From: Reticulitermes speratus
Lineage: Eukaryota > Arthropoda > Insecta > Blattodea > Rhinotermitidae
Direction of reading: 5' to 3'
Length of the DNA stretch: 64,000 nt
Assembly: GCA_021186555.1 (NCBI GenBank)
Contig: JAJKFL010000011.1
Location: forward strand, 32,103,611-32,167,610
Every line of letters starts with the position of its first letter. Positions within the stretch are counted from its first letter, which is position 1. A program made the translations under genes and the position numbers. The notes beneath the pieces are model-generated. The model ran no database searches. It saw only the letters and a program-made list of their open reading frames with translations, and was not told where the DNA came from. This document shows positions 38,090 through 49,850 of the stretch, piece after piece.

Positions 38090-38656
38090 GTTCACTGGTT
38101 GTAGGTAATGCATGCTCCTGGTGGTAACTTATGGAATTATGTAGCATGACATCGGCCAGCTTTGTGATACTCTCTCCTTCAGCCACAGATTATCTAGTAT
38201 AGCCGAACCCCCGTCCAGCCGCCAACCATCAAATAACAGCCCCCACCCTTTCATTCCATGAGCACGTCTTTCCATTCGCTACACGCTGTCGTCACCTTAG
38301 CCCTGATTGGTTGATACCAATCTGAGACAAATTATTTTTCTTCCAAAATGATCTGCGCTTGTCAGTAAATAATTTATTGACATGTTTCAGATTTCGTTAA
38401 TTCAATATAGACGTAATTTCAGATACATAACATGCTTCCAAGTATTTTCTGAGATTAATTGTAGTTCAAGATACGTTCGTTTATTGGCTAACCGTAGATT
38501 TCCAGCACGAATATACGGTATGGGCCGGGACCTCTAATCCGTGACGAGGATGCTGTTATATGGTAGTAATCTGTGGTTATATGTTTCGCGATGTAGCTAT
38601 GCCTGGAAACGTCTTGTGGCGCCACAACCGCCCCCTACGTGCGTTAGATTTTAAAG
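38090..38656. promoter_or_regulatory. Presumed divergent promoter of HERC2 and COMMD5
   Basis: The interval separates the minus-strand HERC2 and the plus-strand COMMD5 and is richer in CpG than its surroundings. On the minus strand an inverted CCAAT (ATTGG) lies near 38,306 and a plausible donor GCTAAG/GTGACG at about 38,300 could end a non-coding HERC2 exon. No TATA box is obvious. Start sites are not defined by the sequence. Confidence 0.5.
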
Positions 38657-38768
38657 ATGTATCAAAAGAGAAGTATCTCGTTGGGACCTAATATGCCAGT
38701 AGCTGCCAATTTTCTATCCAAATTATCACCAGATGTAAGAAGAAATGTTTTCAGACATATGTTACAAT
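38657..38768 (+). CDS. COMMD5: COMMD5 exon 1 (coding part)
   Basis: Residues 1 to 37, MYQKRSISLGPNMPVAANFL onward to RRNVFRHMLQ. Donor GTGAGT after one base of the next codon. Confidence 0.92.
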
Positions 38769-41370
38769 GTGAGTATAAACCTTTCATTTCGTGCATTGAA
38801 TGTTTAAAGAATGTACTGTGAAACACGAAAGACGATAGTAATGTTTCGGTTAACACTAAATTTCAGGTCATTTAACGTATTAAACGAACTTGGTTAGTGA
38901 CTTCAGCAATTTAGTATGATTAAGTTTCGCCGTGGGACTTTCAAAGTCGCTTATGTGCGAGAATGTGTTTCAGACTCCACATAACAGCGCTTTATCATTT
39001 GTTCGTTATATACTTTCGTATGACAGGACATTTGCAAGTGATCGATTAGAAAGTAATTTTAAGATACAAAGTATTAGTTGGAAGGACTCAGGAAAGCCAT
39101 TGAAATGCCAATGCGAGTGGCTATTATATGGATCGAAATTTAACGCAGGTCCTGCTGTCTCAGGGTATACCGAAGATGGAAGTAGCAGGTTCCTCTGAAA
39201 TGTTGGTGTTACACACTGTTATAACCCAGAAAACAATCTTAATTTTTGTCAGTTGTTGCCAAACCTGTGTATGAACACATAATAGGTGGTTTGTAAAGTA
39301 TAGTAAAGGAATGACTCAAGAGGATTCTTATTTGTTTCTTTTCATGTATTGGTAGGACATTGCTTTATAAACTGGCCCAGGCCACTTATTTTAATTTGTA
39401 GTAACAGAACTTTAAAGGATTTATGACCATAATACTTACATCTGCCATGTCTATGCATGCTCAGTTTTTTTGTGATTGCAGGCTTAATGCTTAAATTTCA
39501 GTGGTAGTTCATTCACTGGAAGGAAAAGATATACCTGAAGGAGCACTAGACAGTATTCAGCAGACACAAGGTGGATCATTTTCAGAACTGTATGAATCCT
39601 ATGCTGGCTTACTTGATGTAATGCGGTCATTTCTAAGGCTACCACAAGGATCAGTTAATTCTGATCATTTGAAAGAAGACTTAAAGGAAATCAGGTAAGT
39701 TACAAAGTTTGAGAATGCAGGTTCTTATAATGGTAGTGAGTTCATGGCCTTCTGGGGTAGTACCATGAATATGGAGGCAGCAGGTTCCTCTGAAATGTAT
39801 GCACTTATTTGCCAGGCTACGATACCATATCCAAGAAGACATATCTATTTAAACAGTTAAATTTTGGTCCTTATAAAAGAACACCTACTGAGTTGAGTCC
39901 AATAGAAAGAACTGTTCTCAGTAACTGGTCCATTGAATATCTACCTTCAAACCCTTTCACCAGATAGACACAGATCAAAGTTCTGAAAGTGTCCTTTTTT
40001 TTTGAATATGACATGACTGACAAAGTTCAGACACTAACCCATCTGTAATACACCAACAAAAACCTTTAGAATTGTCTGAATTATGAGGAAACAAAAATGT
40101 TTTGCTTTGACAGCTTAGTCAAGTTACAATTTGTGAATAAGTGTAATACACTGTAAAGGTAAAGTTGTCCTGCTGCATACCGTGAAGGCAGAATATAGGT
40201 ATGGCTTCACTCATTAATCTGAGCACTAGATTGAGGTAATACACACAGCTTTTTTTAAATAACTTTTAGAATCCTCCAAAAATTAAATTCCAAACATGCT
40301 GCTGTACAGTGGTTTTCCAGTTGATGCCAATTTTGTATGAACAGTGTCATGTACCTACCATACATACTACAGTAAACATTTAAGGGAATGTTTCAAGAGA
40401 GTATGTTATCAAGCTTCTTAGGAAAACTGAATTACAATACAAAGGTTAACTTCAATAACATATTTGCTGCATTTCATTGCTTAGAAAGTGCCTGATTTGT
40501 GTGTCTTCAAATTAGATTCCCCGAAGAATGTCAGACAGACCTCATAAGTGTCCTATATGGATCAAAAAGATTGACATTGGATGAGAACATTTGCCGGGAC
40601 AGTTTCTACTTGAAATTAGAAAAGTTGAAGTGGAGAGTTGTCATAACCATTTCATCAAGGTAAGGTCTTGGCATTAGGATGTAAAAGTTATCTCCCATTT
40701 ATGTATTAACCCCTTAAAGCACAGTGGTTATTATATATACCACCTGCTTAAACTTTAAAAAGCTCTTCATTTTGCATGCACACACACACAAACATGGTGT
40801 GTGTACTTCACGTGATTCTCACAGTAAACCCGCAAATACTTTCCTAAAAAGTAGTAACGGGTTAGTCAGGGCAAAGGAAATGTGCTGTTTCTGTGACATA
40901 GGAACTGAATTTTTAATTATTATTGACATGAATTTCAGGCCTCATTGAGTTTGCACCTTTGATGTGTGTGTAAACAAACTTACTGTCCACAAAGTACCAA
41001 CCCACCATTTCATCATCATTTTGCTTGCACTGAAGATGAATAGCCAATAACATTTGTATCCTATTAAACAGTCACAAACTTGTGAAGGTCATACGCTTAC
41101 AAATGAAATACAGTTATCTCTCTGTCCATGAAATATGTGGGCTGGTGGTCACCAATTTGTTAGTAGTATATAAGCATAATTTTATTTTCCAGTGTTTTAT
41201 CAAGAGTTCTGGAACCCAGCATATTGTTTGATATGACCTTGAGTAATGGTGAGAAGAAAATATTTGAAGTGTCCATTTCCAAATTCCATCAAATAAGATA
41301 CAGTGTAGCAACCGTCCTGAAAGAAATGGGGTTAATGGAAAAGAAGAAGGTTTTCAAAGTCAATATGTAA
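38657..41370 (+). CDS. COMMD5: COMMD5, COMM domain-containing protein 5 (complete, four exons, 208 aa)
   Basis: COMMD5 is a subunit of the Commander/CCC complex, which works with retriever in endosomal recycling of membrane proteins and in NF-kB and cullin regulation. Four plus-strand exons join in perfect phase to 208 residues (human 224). The N-terminal helical part has SLGPNMPVAANFLSKLSPDV and VVHSLEGKDIPEGALDSIQQ. The COMM domain (about residues 137 to 205) has LKWRVVITISSSVLSRVLEP, the hallmark K-W-R-V, and IRYSVATVLKEMGLMEKKK. Human COMMD5 has FRWRVDVAISTSALARSLQP and LRYSVALVLKEM. A TAG in frame 10 bases upstream fixes the first ATG. No frame break. Divergent neighbour of HERC2. Confidence 0.95.
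38769..39501 (+). other. COMMD5 intron 1
   Basis: Contains half of a foldback repeat at about 39,165 to 39,240 (GAAGATGGAAGTAGCAGGTT, then TAACCCAGAAAACAATC). Otherwise unique. Confidence 0.5.
39502..39694 (+). CDS. COMMD5: COMMD5 exon 2
   Basis: Residues 38 to 101, LVVHSLEGKDIPEGALDSIQ through MRSFLRLPQGSVNSDHLKED. Human shows VVSSLQGED and ALRLPPTSLKPDTFRDQL. Acceptor TTTCAG, donor GTAAGT. Confidence 0.95.
39725..39850. repeat. Foldback repeat fragment in COMMD5 intron 2
   Basis: GGCCTTCTGGGGTAGTACCA, then GGAGGCAGCAGGTTCCTCTG and a right end CATATCCAAGAAGACATA. Confidence 0.6.
40155..40255 (-). repeat. Type-B SINE fragment in COMMD5 intron 2
   Basis: GTAAAGGTAAAGTTGTCCTG, GTGAAGGCAGAATATAGGTA and GAGCACTAGATTGAGGTAAT match the 3' half of the SINE at 26,628. 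Confidence 0.65.
40516..40659 (+). CDS. COMMD5: COMMD5 exon 3
   Basis: Residues about 102 to 149, FPEECQTDLISVLYGSKRLT (human PQDLVGDLASVVFGSQRP) and the start of the COMM domain, KLKWRVVITISS. Acceptor ATTAG, donor GTAAGG. Confidence 0.95.
41193..41370 (+). CDS. COMMD5: COMMD5 exon 4 and stop
   Basis: Residues about 150 to 208, VLSRVLEPSILFDMTLSNGE, FEVSISKFHQIRYSVATVLK and the C-terminus KKKVFKVNM. Acceptor TTCCAG; TAA at 41,368. Confidence 0.95.
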
Positions 41371-41484
41371 TACAATTAAATATTTCTTGTACTGGATAGC
41401 TGAGTCACAGCTTGTTAGCCCTTGGCAAGATGTGTTGTTTCACGTTTAATGTGTGTGCTGACGATAATATGTAATTTACAAAAA

Positions 41485-41490
41485 AATAAA
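41485..41490 (+). other. COMMD5: COMMD5 polyadenylation signal
   Basis: AATAAA 115 bases after the stop codon, followed by a GT/T-rich stretch; the first such signal downstream of COMMD5. Confidence 0.65.
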
Positions 41491-41499
41491 CAAGAACTT

Positions 41500-42690
41500 T
41501 GCTCTCTCTAGTGTATTGAATTTTGCATCCCATATATGGGAAAACTCCGTCTTACATAGCAGTGAAAGGTTAAATTCACACCTAACTGTTAAATTATTCA
41601 AATAAAATTTACCCATCTTAATGAGTGATACATTTTTGATTGTTAGTTTTGTACGAGAAAACATTCTTATGAACAGCTGTATTAAACGTCAGTGGGCTCT
41701 GTGGTTCTTTTTATTTTATAACAGTGTAAGTGTCGCAGACCATACAGCACTTAAAACCAATATGCAAATTATTATTTACTGTACTGTAAGACACCACCAG
41801 GCTGGAATCCTGAATTAATAACTTCAATTGAAACATTATTAATTGTGTCAGTACTAGCAGTGTTACAATGTATGCCGGCAGTGTGCGTGCAGCACTGATG
41901 TGTAGTTTCAGGTCAAGCAGAAATTGATTAAAACGTCTGTGACAAATAAAACGAACAACAAACCGAGTTCAGTAAGAAGTATGACATAAAGGGTGACTGG
42001 CTATAGACTTCACTTTTTAAAGCCCACTGGTAACTATATGTACCACCTGCTTTAACAACAAAAGAAACTCTGAATTTTACCCAGTGCAGCATATTTATGC
42101 ATTCTGTACGATTCTCACAACAAACAGTGACTTATTTCCCTAGACACTGTTACTAATTTGTCTTTGTAATGTAGACAGGTTTTTTTTTTCTGTGGGTTGG
42201 AACAGTATTCTAAAAATGTGAGTTAGGTGAAATTTGTACTCCAGGTAATTAAAACTTGCATGAAAATTCCAAGTACAAAGAAGATATGAGTTGGTCAGAT
42301 TAATAGAAATGTCTGTATATAAAACTGCAGCCAGTTTACAAGTTCTAAACAGTATGATATATAACTGGCTCAACTTTTGAGCTCCCTACCACCTTACCTC
42401 CAAGATAGTGTCCCTCCAGTTAGCCACTGAAAAGTTGGCTATGTGTTCTCCAGAGCTGGTTTACACGTGCTGAATGGAGAAACCTCTGCCGCTGCCTGGA
42501 ATCGGACCCTGCCAACAACTACACCACGATATTGAGCCAAAAATTGACTTTGAGTGTCACTGCAGTTGGAATCATTCCAGCATTTGTCACCATCCTGTGT
42601 CAGAAATAAAAGTTAGAATCCAGCATTTCAGGGACAAGATTGGTTCCCATCCTCAACCAAAACAATAAAGCAAACACCTTAATTATGTAC
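41500..42690. other. Intergenic, nothing recognised
   Basis: AT-rich to about 42,370, less so after. No exon or identifiable element. Confidence 0.4.
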
Positions 42691-42694
42691 ATAC

Positions 42695-43620
42695 TTAATT
42701 ACTTACTTCTTGGCTGTACGGCCCTCTGAGAGCCTTGGCCTCCTTAATTACAGATGTCTATTCTGTCCACTGCCTTCTGTCATCATCTTTTAACCTTAAT
42801 CTCTCATAGATCCTTTGCAACATCTTCCAACCATCTGAATCTAGGTCTTCCCATTCTTCTTCTTCCCTCCAGTTTACTCTTAAAATATTTTCATAACTAC
42901 CCTTCCATGATCCATTCTTACCAATGTCCTATCCATTCCAATCTTTTCTTTGTAATGTGTGCTACTCTGTCAAAATCTTCATATAGCTCTCGCAATTCCT
43001 GATTAGTTCTTATTCTCCATATTCCTTGTTCTACTACTGGTCTATATATCCTCCTTAATATTTTCCTCTCTCACATATTCAGTCTTTTCATATCCATCTC
43101 TGTCATAGGCCATGTTTCACTTCCATACACTACAACTGGTTTCACCATCGTTTTATATATTTTAATTTTAACTACTTTACTCACAGCTCAACACCTCAAT
43201 ATTTGTCACACACTATAGAAACATCTACTGCCTGCAGTAATCTTGATTTTATTTCTTCACTTATTTTACATTTTTTAAATTTATCAAGGTACCTAAATAT
43301 CTAAAATTCTGAACCCCTCCAAATACCTGTCTGTCTATTATCAGATAGTGCTCTAAATTTGTTATATTTCTGTTTATTTTCATGTATTTTGTTTTGCTTT
43401 TATCATTAATCCTGTGCTTAATGCTGCTTCTTTGTGTAACAACTTCATCAGTCACTCTCACCGATCGTCCAAGTATTAGCACTTAGGATTAGTCCCAATA
43501 TTCCTTATCACTTCCTCCAGTACTATGTTAAACAATATTGTGGACAGTGCATCACCTTGTCTCCAGCCTGTTTCTGTGTCGAATAAAGCATACACCTACT
43601 TAGCAGTTCCTGATCCCATG
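42695..43620 (-). repeat. LINE reverse-transcriptase fragment with intact 3' end
   Basis: The minus strand carries the RT motif RQGDALSTILFNIVLEE followed by a shifted YLIIDRQVFGGVQNFRYLGT (the FKYLG motif after the catalytic core) and the LINE C-terminus ending EAKALRGP. The catalytic YADD segment falls in a region with frame changes. The last 40 bases read GGAGGCCAAGGCTCTCAGAG then GGCCGTACAGCCAAG, a sequence also found as the tail of two SINE copies and of type A. 5'-truncated and dead. Confidence 0.85.
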
Positions 43621-43988
43621 TTTAAAACAAACATGAAAATGCCATATTTTAATTTTTACTTTAAACATGGGACAATAGATAAGAAACCAAAAATTTAATG
43701 ATTCCAAATTCTGATGTACAGAATTGCATCACTACAGTGCTCACCACTACAGACATCTGTACCAACAAGATGCAGACGCTAGAATTGTCTGCCCAGTGCC
43801 TGACACATTTGATCAAGGGATACATAAAATAAATTCTTCAATCTATCCCACGAAAGCAGTGGTAAAAATACCAGGGTGAAACATATCTTGAGATACAACA
43901 CATTGTCCCTCAGTATCTTCATTCAGAATCTGTGAATTTTTTATTGAAATTGAGCACAGTTTTATTTATACACACTGATAGCTACATA

Positions 43989-44397
43989 ATAATAATAAAA
44001 ATAATAATAATAATACCATGGCTCGACAGCCCTATATGGGCCTGGGCCTCCTCTTTCCGAGGTTACGTGGTCTGCGCATTTATGGCAGTTCGGAGACCAG
44101 CCGACTGGCCGCGCTGTTCAACTTAATCCTGATGTGACCGCCAGAGCCATCTGGCAGGCAGTCAGGAGACTTGGGTGAGAAATGGCCGTTAAATTTTGCT
44201 TACGAAACATTTCTATTCATGCCCGTAAGGTTCTTTTACATGCCGTAAATTTACGACATGGGACCGACGGCTTTACTTCCCCTCCGAAGGAAGTGGTGCT
44301 CCGGATTTTTATCACCCTTAAAAATCCATCGACCTCGGTCGGGATCGAACCCTTGGGTCCAGTGGCGAGCACGCTAACCACTAGTCCACCGAGGTCG
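43989..44397 (-). repeat. tRNA-derived SINE (type C) with a 17-bp target-site duplication
   Basis: The 17-mer ACACTGATAGCTACATA occurs immediately left (43,972) and right (44,398). On the minus strand the head has A box ACTAGTGGTTAGCGTGCTCG and B box GGTTCGATCCC. The tail reads GGCCCATATAGGGCTGTCGA then GCCATGG and a (TTA)n microsatellite. 409 bp; perfect duplication and clear boxes imply a fairly young insertion. Confidence 0.92.
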
Positions 44398-44414
44398 ACA
44401 CTGATAGCTACATA

Positions 44415-46549
44415 CATGGATTAAAACATCTGAAGTACCCAATACAAACTCATAGTTCAAATGTATAAATGTTACATTCATATTGGAATGTAAATAACAA
44501 TATACTGCACTGTAAAAAACCTTGCTGTTCACGATACGATGACATCTGCAACAGTATAAAAGCGAGCAGCTATGGACCAACCACACACTTACCAAGCTGT
44601 ATTTGCCATCTGTCAAATCTGGCACAGGAAATACGTGATAACATACATGGCATATGGTAAAGAGTTCATCTCTTTCATTTGTACAAACAGGTTAACAACA
44701 AAGCATACTATTCCACACAATAAAAGCATTTAAAAGAACACACATATACATAGTGAAACCTGGCTAAAACAGAACCCAGATAATTAGAAAACAAACATTG
44801 TCATAAATATTCTCTGCGATGACCAGAAACACGTAATAAATGCCAACTGTCTAATGCAGAAACTGAAATAAAACAACATAATTGAATGGACAATATTGTA
44901 CTTGGGTATTTACTCTTTTCCATTCACATTACTTTGTTTTGTATTGTGATTTATATAATTTAGATGAGAAAGAACTTTCAGGAACAGAAAAAGATAAAGC
45001 AATGAGGGAGGTGGTCAGAAGAAAGAAACAGTGCATTTTTCAGTGATATGGATTATAACTACATCAGATATGTACTGTGCTATATTTTTTGCATGTGCTA
45101 TATCATGATTGAGATTCCATTATAAGCAGATTTCACTGCAATACTTTGATAAGGTTGGCCAAAGCATAACTATACCCTGGTTTGTTACAGCAACTCTCCG
45201 TTCTTCAAAAGTTTCCCTTTTAATATCTATCTTTCTAGTTCACGTATAACAAGATTCATTACTAAAATATTTACTCATACCATGAATTCTGATTGCACAC
45301 CATTCTCCTGTACGTGACTGCATGCAGTATTCCTATCGACAACATCTGCCAAACTTTCTCTTTAGAGGCATCAGAAGTATTCTAAATTTAAGAGCAGGAA
45401 CTTAGAAGTGCAAAATGTAGGTTATCAGATGTTGCAGGGAGGGGTACTGCACCACTCCCTCACTTCTGATATCCCTGTGCATGGTCATACAAATGTGTAT
45501 GAAGCCTGAACATCGAGGAAGTGCTTATTGGATTCAGACCACTGAATACAATATTCATGTCTTGAATTATAAGAACATCATAATATGATTATATAACACT
45601 AAATAATGATGTACATAGGCTCATTAACAGCAAATGTAAAAGAATACAAAATGTAATTCCTTTTGAAAAATACCTTATTGCTTAAAAACTCAATCCCTGA
45701 AGTTTTGGCACATTACCCCCCCCCTTCCCAAGTCTTTCAGACTTTCATTTAGTTCTTGTACCTTTATTTACGCAACAGTTTGTTTTAAACACATTTATCC
45801 AGTGAGTATACAACGTAACAAATAATGACAAAGAAATTCTTTAAAAAAAAGTCAAATTAATGTGAATCTTGCATTCTAATTATGAAACTGTTTACTATCC
45901 TGTGTTATCCAGTTTATTATTTAGAGACCACCTTCATCTAATGTGCCCAAATGAGTAGGTTTCTATTTGCACCTGGTGGCAAAACCAGTGTCCAACATTT
46001 TGCGTCATTTTAACCAAAATGAGACGAGAGACAATTTCAAATAGTTTAATAAGAGACCAGTGTTACAAATCTTCAGACTGAGCTCATTGTTCACTGTTAT
46101 ACTATTGTTCAGAACCTATAAATTTTACTGTGAATGAATAATGAATAAATGAAACTGTGTCACGTAAAAATAGGACATGTCAAATATAGTACTATAGAAG
46201 TACCACTGTATAACTATACATTTTATATACATGCACAATTTTCACTTAACTCAACAGTCACTATTCTAAGTGGGTACTTGCAAAGACCTTAAGCCAATTC
46301 CAACCTACCAAAACTTCAGAAAAAGATTGCTTCCATTTGGAATTTCACTTCTGTGGGGAACTTGACATACATTCAACATAACATGTGCAAGACATACATA
46401 AGTAAAAACATTTCATCATGTATAGAAAAATGGAAACATCACAGGAATAACAAGACAGATATATATTAACACAATAACCACTCCTGAGCTACTCTACAAC
46501 ACACAGTAATTCCCTACGGCAGAATGCGCGGACATATAAAGGCATGTTC
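44415..46549. other. Intergenic, nothing recognised
   Basis: Over 2 kb of AT-rich sequence with no exon-like conservation, tRNA-like box or terminal repeat that I can support. Confidence 0.4.
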
Positions 46550-47150
46550 AATAAGTAAGATTCCGTAGGTCATAAAAATGAGTCATTATAATGTTAATGT
46601 AGCTCATTCATTCTACTTAAGTGTCATTAATTTTCACAAAAATGCCTAAACACACTGATGGCAACTGTCCCCTCTTGGCACAAGTTTAAAAATTCCAATT
46701 CAGTAGGAAATTGGGCTCTTGCATTTGCAACCACTCACAAACGCCCATTTGCACTTCCCCACTACTGTGGAATCAGTGACCCCCAAAGTGTCGCTTCAGT
46801 GGCCCAAACAATAGGATGGATGGTCCACAAGCTCCCAATGATATGACTGCATCAACTCGTGTCACTGCGGTGGGTTTGCATCATCATGCCGAAGGATCAC
46901 ACCTTGCAGCAGACTTATTTGGAGTTGCTCAAGCCAAACCTGGGAGGTCACCAATTCCACAGTAATGAGGAATTTGAAATAGCTGTTTGTGAATGGGTGC
47001 AAATGCACAAGCCTGATTTTTACTGTGATGGAATTTTTAAACTCGTGCCAAAATGGGGCAAATGCATCAATACACTCAAGGATTATGATGAAAAATAAAT
47101 CATACTTCAGTGGAATGAAAGACCTACATTTAATGCTGTAATGACTTTTC
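46550..47150 (+). mobile_element. mariner-type transposon remnant (C-terminal end)
   Basis: The plus strand encodes LELLKPNLGGHQFHSNEEFE, then CEWVQMHKPDFYCDGIFKLV and KWGKCINTLKDYDEK to a stop. This is the mariner C-terminus (compare FGPLKKHLGGKRF, FYADGI, and KCIEKQGDYVEK). The N-terminal and central catalytic parts are absent. A lineage distinct from the remnant at 9,180. Confidence 0.82.
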
Positions 47151-48190
47151 ATTTAATTGTTATAACTGGACTAACCTCACGTACTGAACATCCTTCATAT
47201 GTCCTAAGCTCCTGTTGTGGATAACCATGTGTTGTAATGACCGTGCAGGGCTTCCCTGTGTTTAATTCTGGAACTAGCACCATTAACAAAAACTGACAGT
47301 AGAATTTATGATTTTTTCTTACATATATATTAGGGCTTTAGCAATTAATAGATGATTTCATTAAACCTAGTTGATTAATCAGTCAACACACATGAACTGA
47401 CCCATAAGTTTCTAATCTCAGAATATGAAACACATTCGAAATACTATAAAACTGCTGGTCTTCAAGACACATACATTCATTACAACCATATATTACAGTT
47501 ATAAATTTTGAACTTGACGACTTTCTTTGGCAATGGAAGTTATGACCATTAATGCATTTGTATTCCGTAACTGAAAGGTATCTTTGGTCAATGTATGAGA
47601 TCTGAGGTTTTCGCAGTCTTGAAGATTTATACTGTGGCCTTCCATGTTATGACACTGTGTAACCTGGGAGATGGGTAAAAAAGTTTTGGAGGAATGTACT
47701 GTTGCTATGTATGGGGTTCTTTACCCTTAAGACAGAGGCAGTATTATGCTCCTCTGAAAAACCGGCAACTGCCTACCAGATGACAGTGCATAACCCATAA
47801 CATTACAATATGTATCATTGACCATCATTTTTATATCCTCAGTTGTTTAAAGGACATGTATATTATGCATACAAAATAAATATTCGTGAGAAGATATGAT
47901 TCTAGTAATCTGTGTGGTACACCATTAAGTAATTCATCGCAAAAGGTTAATTAAAAATATGAATTTGACACTCCTAATGTACACAGATCTATTTTTATTA
48001 ATTTTGTCACTTCAAAACATTTATGTTGCGTTTCCAGTCTCACCATGTCCCACGGCTTACCTCATTTTAAATTTAAGTGCTGCCACGCGGGATTAAAATA
48101 ATACCAGAAAAAAAATACATAAATTATAATCATCATAAACAGAAAGGTGAGGTAAAATAGGCCACTTACCAAAACACAGATTCAACCAAG
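47151..48190. other. Intergenic with one foldback repeat
   Basis: A decayed foldback repeat occupies about 47,620 to 47,830 (CTTCCATGTTATGACACTGT; right end CATAACCCATAACATTAC). The rest is unrecognised. Confidence 0.45.
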
Positions 48191-48192
48191 TA

Positions 48193-48352
48193 CAGTAGAA
48201 CCCTTTTAAGAAGTCTTTCAAGGGACCAGAGGATTAGGGACTCCTTAAGCAGGAAGACTTATTAAGAGGGAAGCTTATTAAAAGCAATAGGATTTTGGGA
48301 CTTTAAAAATCAGACTTCTTACAGGGGAAAACTTCTTATGCGGGTTCTACTG
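48193..48352. mobile_element. TA-flanked MITE, CAGTAGAACCC ends
   Basis: Left end CAGTAGAACCCTTTTAAGAA mirrors right end TCTTATGCGGGTTCTACTG, with TA outside both ends. 160 bp; interior repeats CTTATTAAGAGGGAAGC-like phrases. Similar in build to the 27,292 element but a different family. Confidence 0.85.
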
Positions 48353-48639
48353 TATCTCGCTTGCAGTCTCAACACTGTCAGTCTGTCCCTCAGCTTAGTA
48401 CATATGATGCACTACATGTGATGCGTTACTACACTGCAAGCTCCGACAGTTAACGTGATATTTCTACAAATCATCTCATGTAATTATACAAAACTCAATT
48501 TCATTATACGTACTTGTCTCCACATATGCTCCCTCCATTTGCCTACACATGAACTATCTCGGTAATAACCAACTCCCTGTAGCGCGGTTCTGTCTATGAA
48601 ACCAACTGTTGCTCTAATTGCTCAAGGGATTCACCATTT

Positions 48640-48770
48640 ATGTAACCCAAACGTTCATTGCCTTGTTCACAACAGCCAACATTGGGTCCTATCCTAAACC
48701 AGATAAATCCATTCAAAACCATCCCACCGTGTTTATACTGCTACCTTAGCCTCAAATTTCTCAAATAGAG
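48640..48770 (-). repeat. LINE 3'-region fragment, very old
   Basis: The plus-strand phrase GGGTCCTATCCTAAACCAGA then TAAATCCATTCAAAACCATC parallels CTGTCCCTATCCTGAACCAG and ATCAATCCAGTCCACGCC in the LINE tail at 22,860. Confidence 0.5.
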
Positions 48771-49618
48771 AAAGTGTTCATCCGTTTAACCACAATTTTG
48801 TTTCTCATATTTTACAGCTTATAGAATATATCAATTTCAATTTATCCTCAGTACCTTAATAATGGAGTTAGTTGATTATGACATACAGTCAGTCCGTGGG
48901 GGTTAACAATATATACCACAGACTGTGCATAATCAAATGGTATTCATTAACAGTTGTGTATTTATAATTTCATGTTTTCTACATCAGTTTTATTTGTAAG
49001 TGTGAATCCTATATTACTCCTATAAGCAGGGCTCAACAACATCCCTCATTTGGTTGTCTGTAATGAGTGAAATGGCAAGGTTAATGAGTAGAAAAACATT
49101 TCAATTCTCACTTGTTAATATTTTCCATTGCTCGCTTTTACTTATTTCTCCACAGCTTTTGAAAAGTAAATTTCAAGAGTAAATGATATCTTCAATACGT
49201 ATTTTATAACATTAATTGGTAGTTATTTTATGTCTTGAATGCTACGTGGCAGTAATGAAGTTTGTGTGCAGCAATTTCATTGGCTTAGGTTAGACATGGT
49301 TTCTTTTATGGAGATCATCTGGCAAGTAGAATTTTTGTTTGACTGGTGAACCAAGATGTTTCTTGACCCCTGGCTAAAAGTATCAGATACTGTACAACTC
49401 AGTGACTATATCTATAAACTGACGCTAAAGAAAGAGACAATAATATGAATTACCACTACGGCAAGTACTGGCTTGGTACTAAGTGTAATAAGAGATCGAG
49501 TATACACAATTTAATGATCATCTGCAAAAATGATGTACACTGCTGTGTTTATATGATGATTATAGCATCAGTTTTATAGGCATTCATAAGCATCATCTTT
49601 GTTGGAACTTACAAGTTC
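48771..49618. other. Intergenic, nothing recognised
   Basis: AT-rich, no recognisable gene or repeat. Confidence 0.4.
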
Positions 49619-49622
49619 TTAA

Positions 49623-49850
49623 CCTTTAAATGACCAGCATGTGTATTTAAATTATAGCGCATGGTTTATGAAAAGCGTATTATTTGAACAGAAAAAGATA
49701 AAATTATGAAATAAACAGGATTCTGTGGAAAATAATGCAGAGGTTATGCAACATGTCTTCCAACTCCAGTAAATTTCCTTGTTGTCTAATGAATTACTAG
49801 GGGTGCTTTCCTACATACATTCATGTTCAGCAACACAGGTATTTAAATAG
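49623..49850 (-). mobile_element. piggyBac-type MITE, copy 3 (opposite orientation)
   Basis: TTAA at 49,619 and 49,851 flank ends CCTTTAAATGACCAGC and GGTATTTAAATAG. The interior is the reverse complement of copies 1 and 2 (for example CCAGTAAATTTCCTTGTTG). Confidence 0.8.

Noticed and set aside
44182-44424. Plus-strand frame across the type C SINE
   Set aside because: It is wholly inside the SINE and its target duplication.
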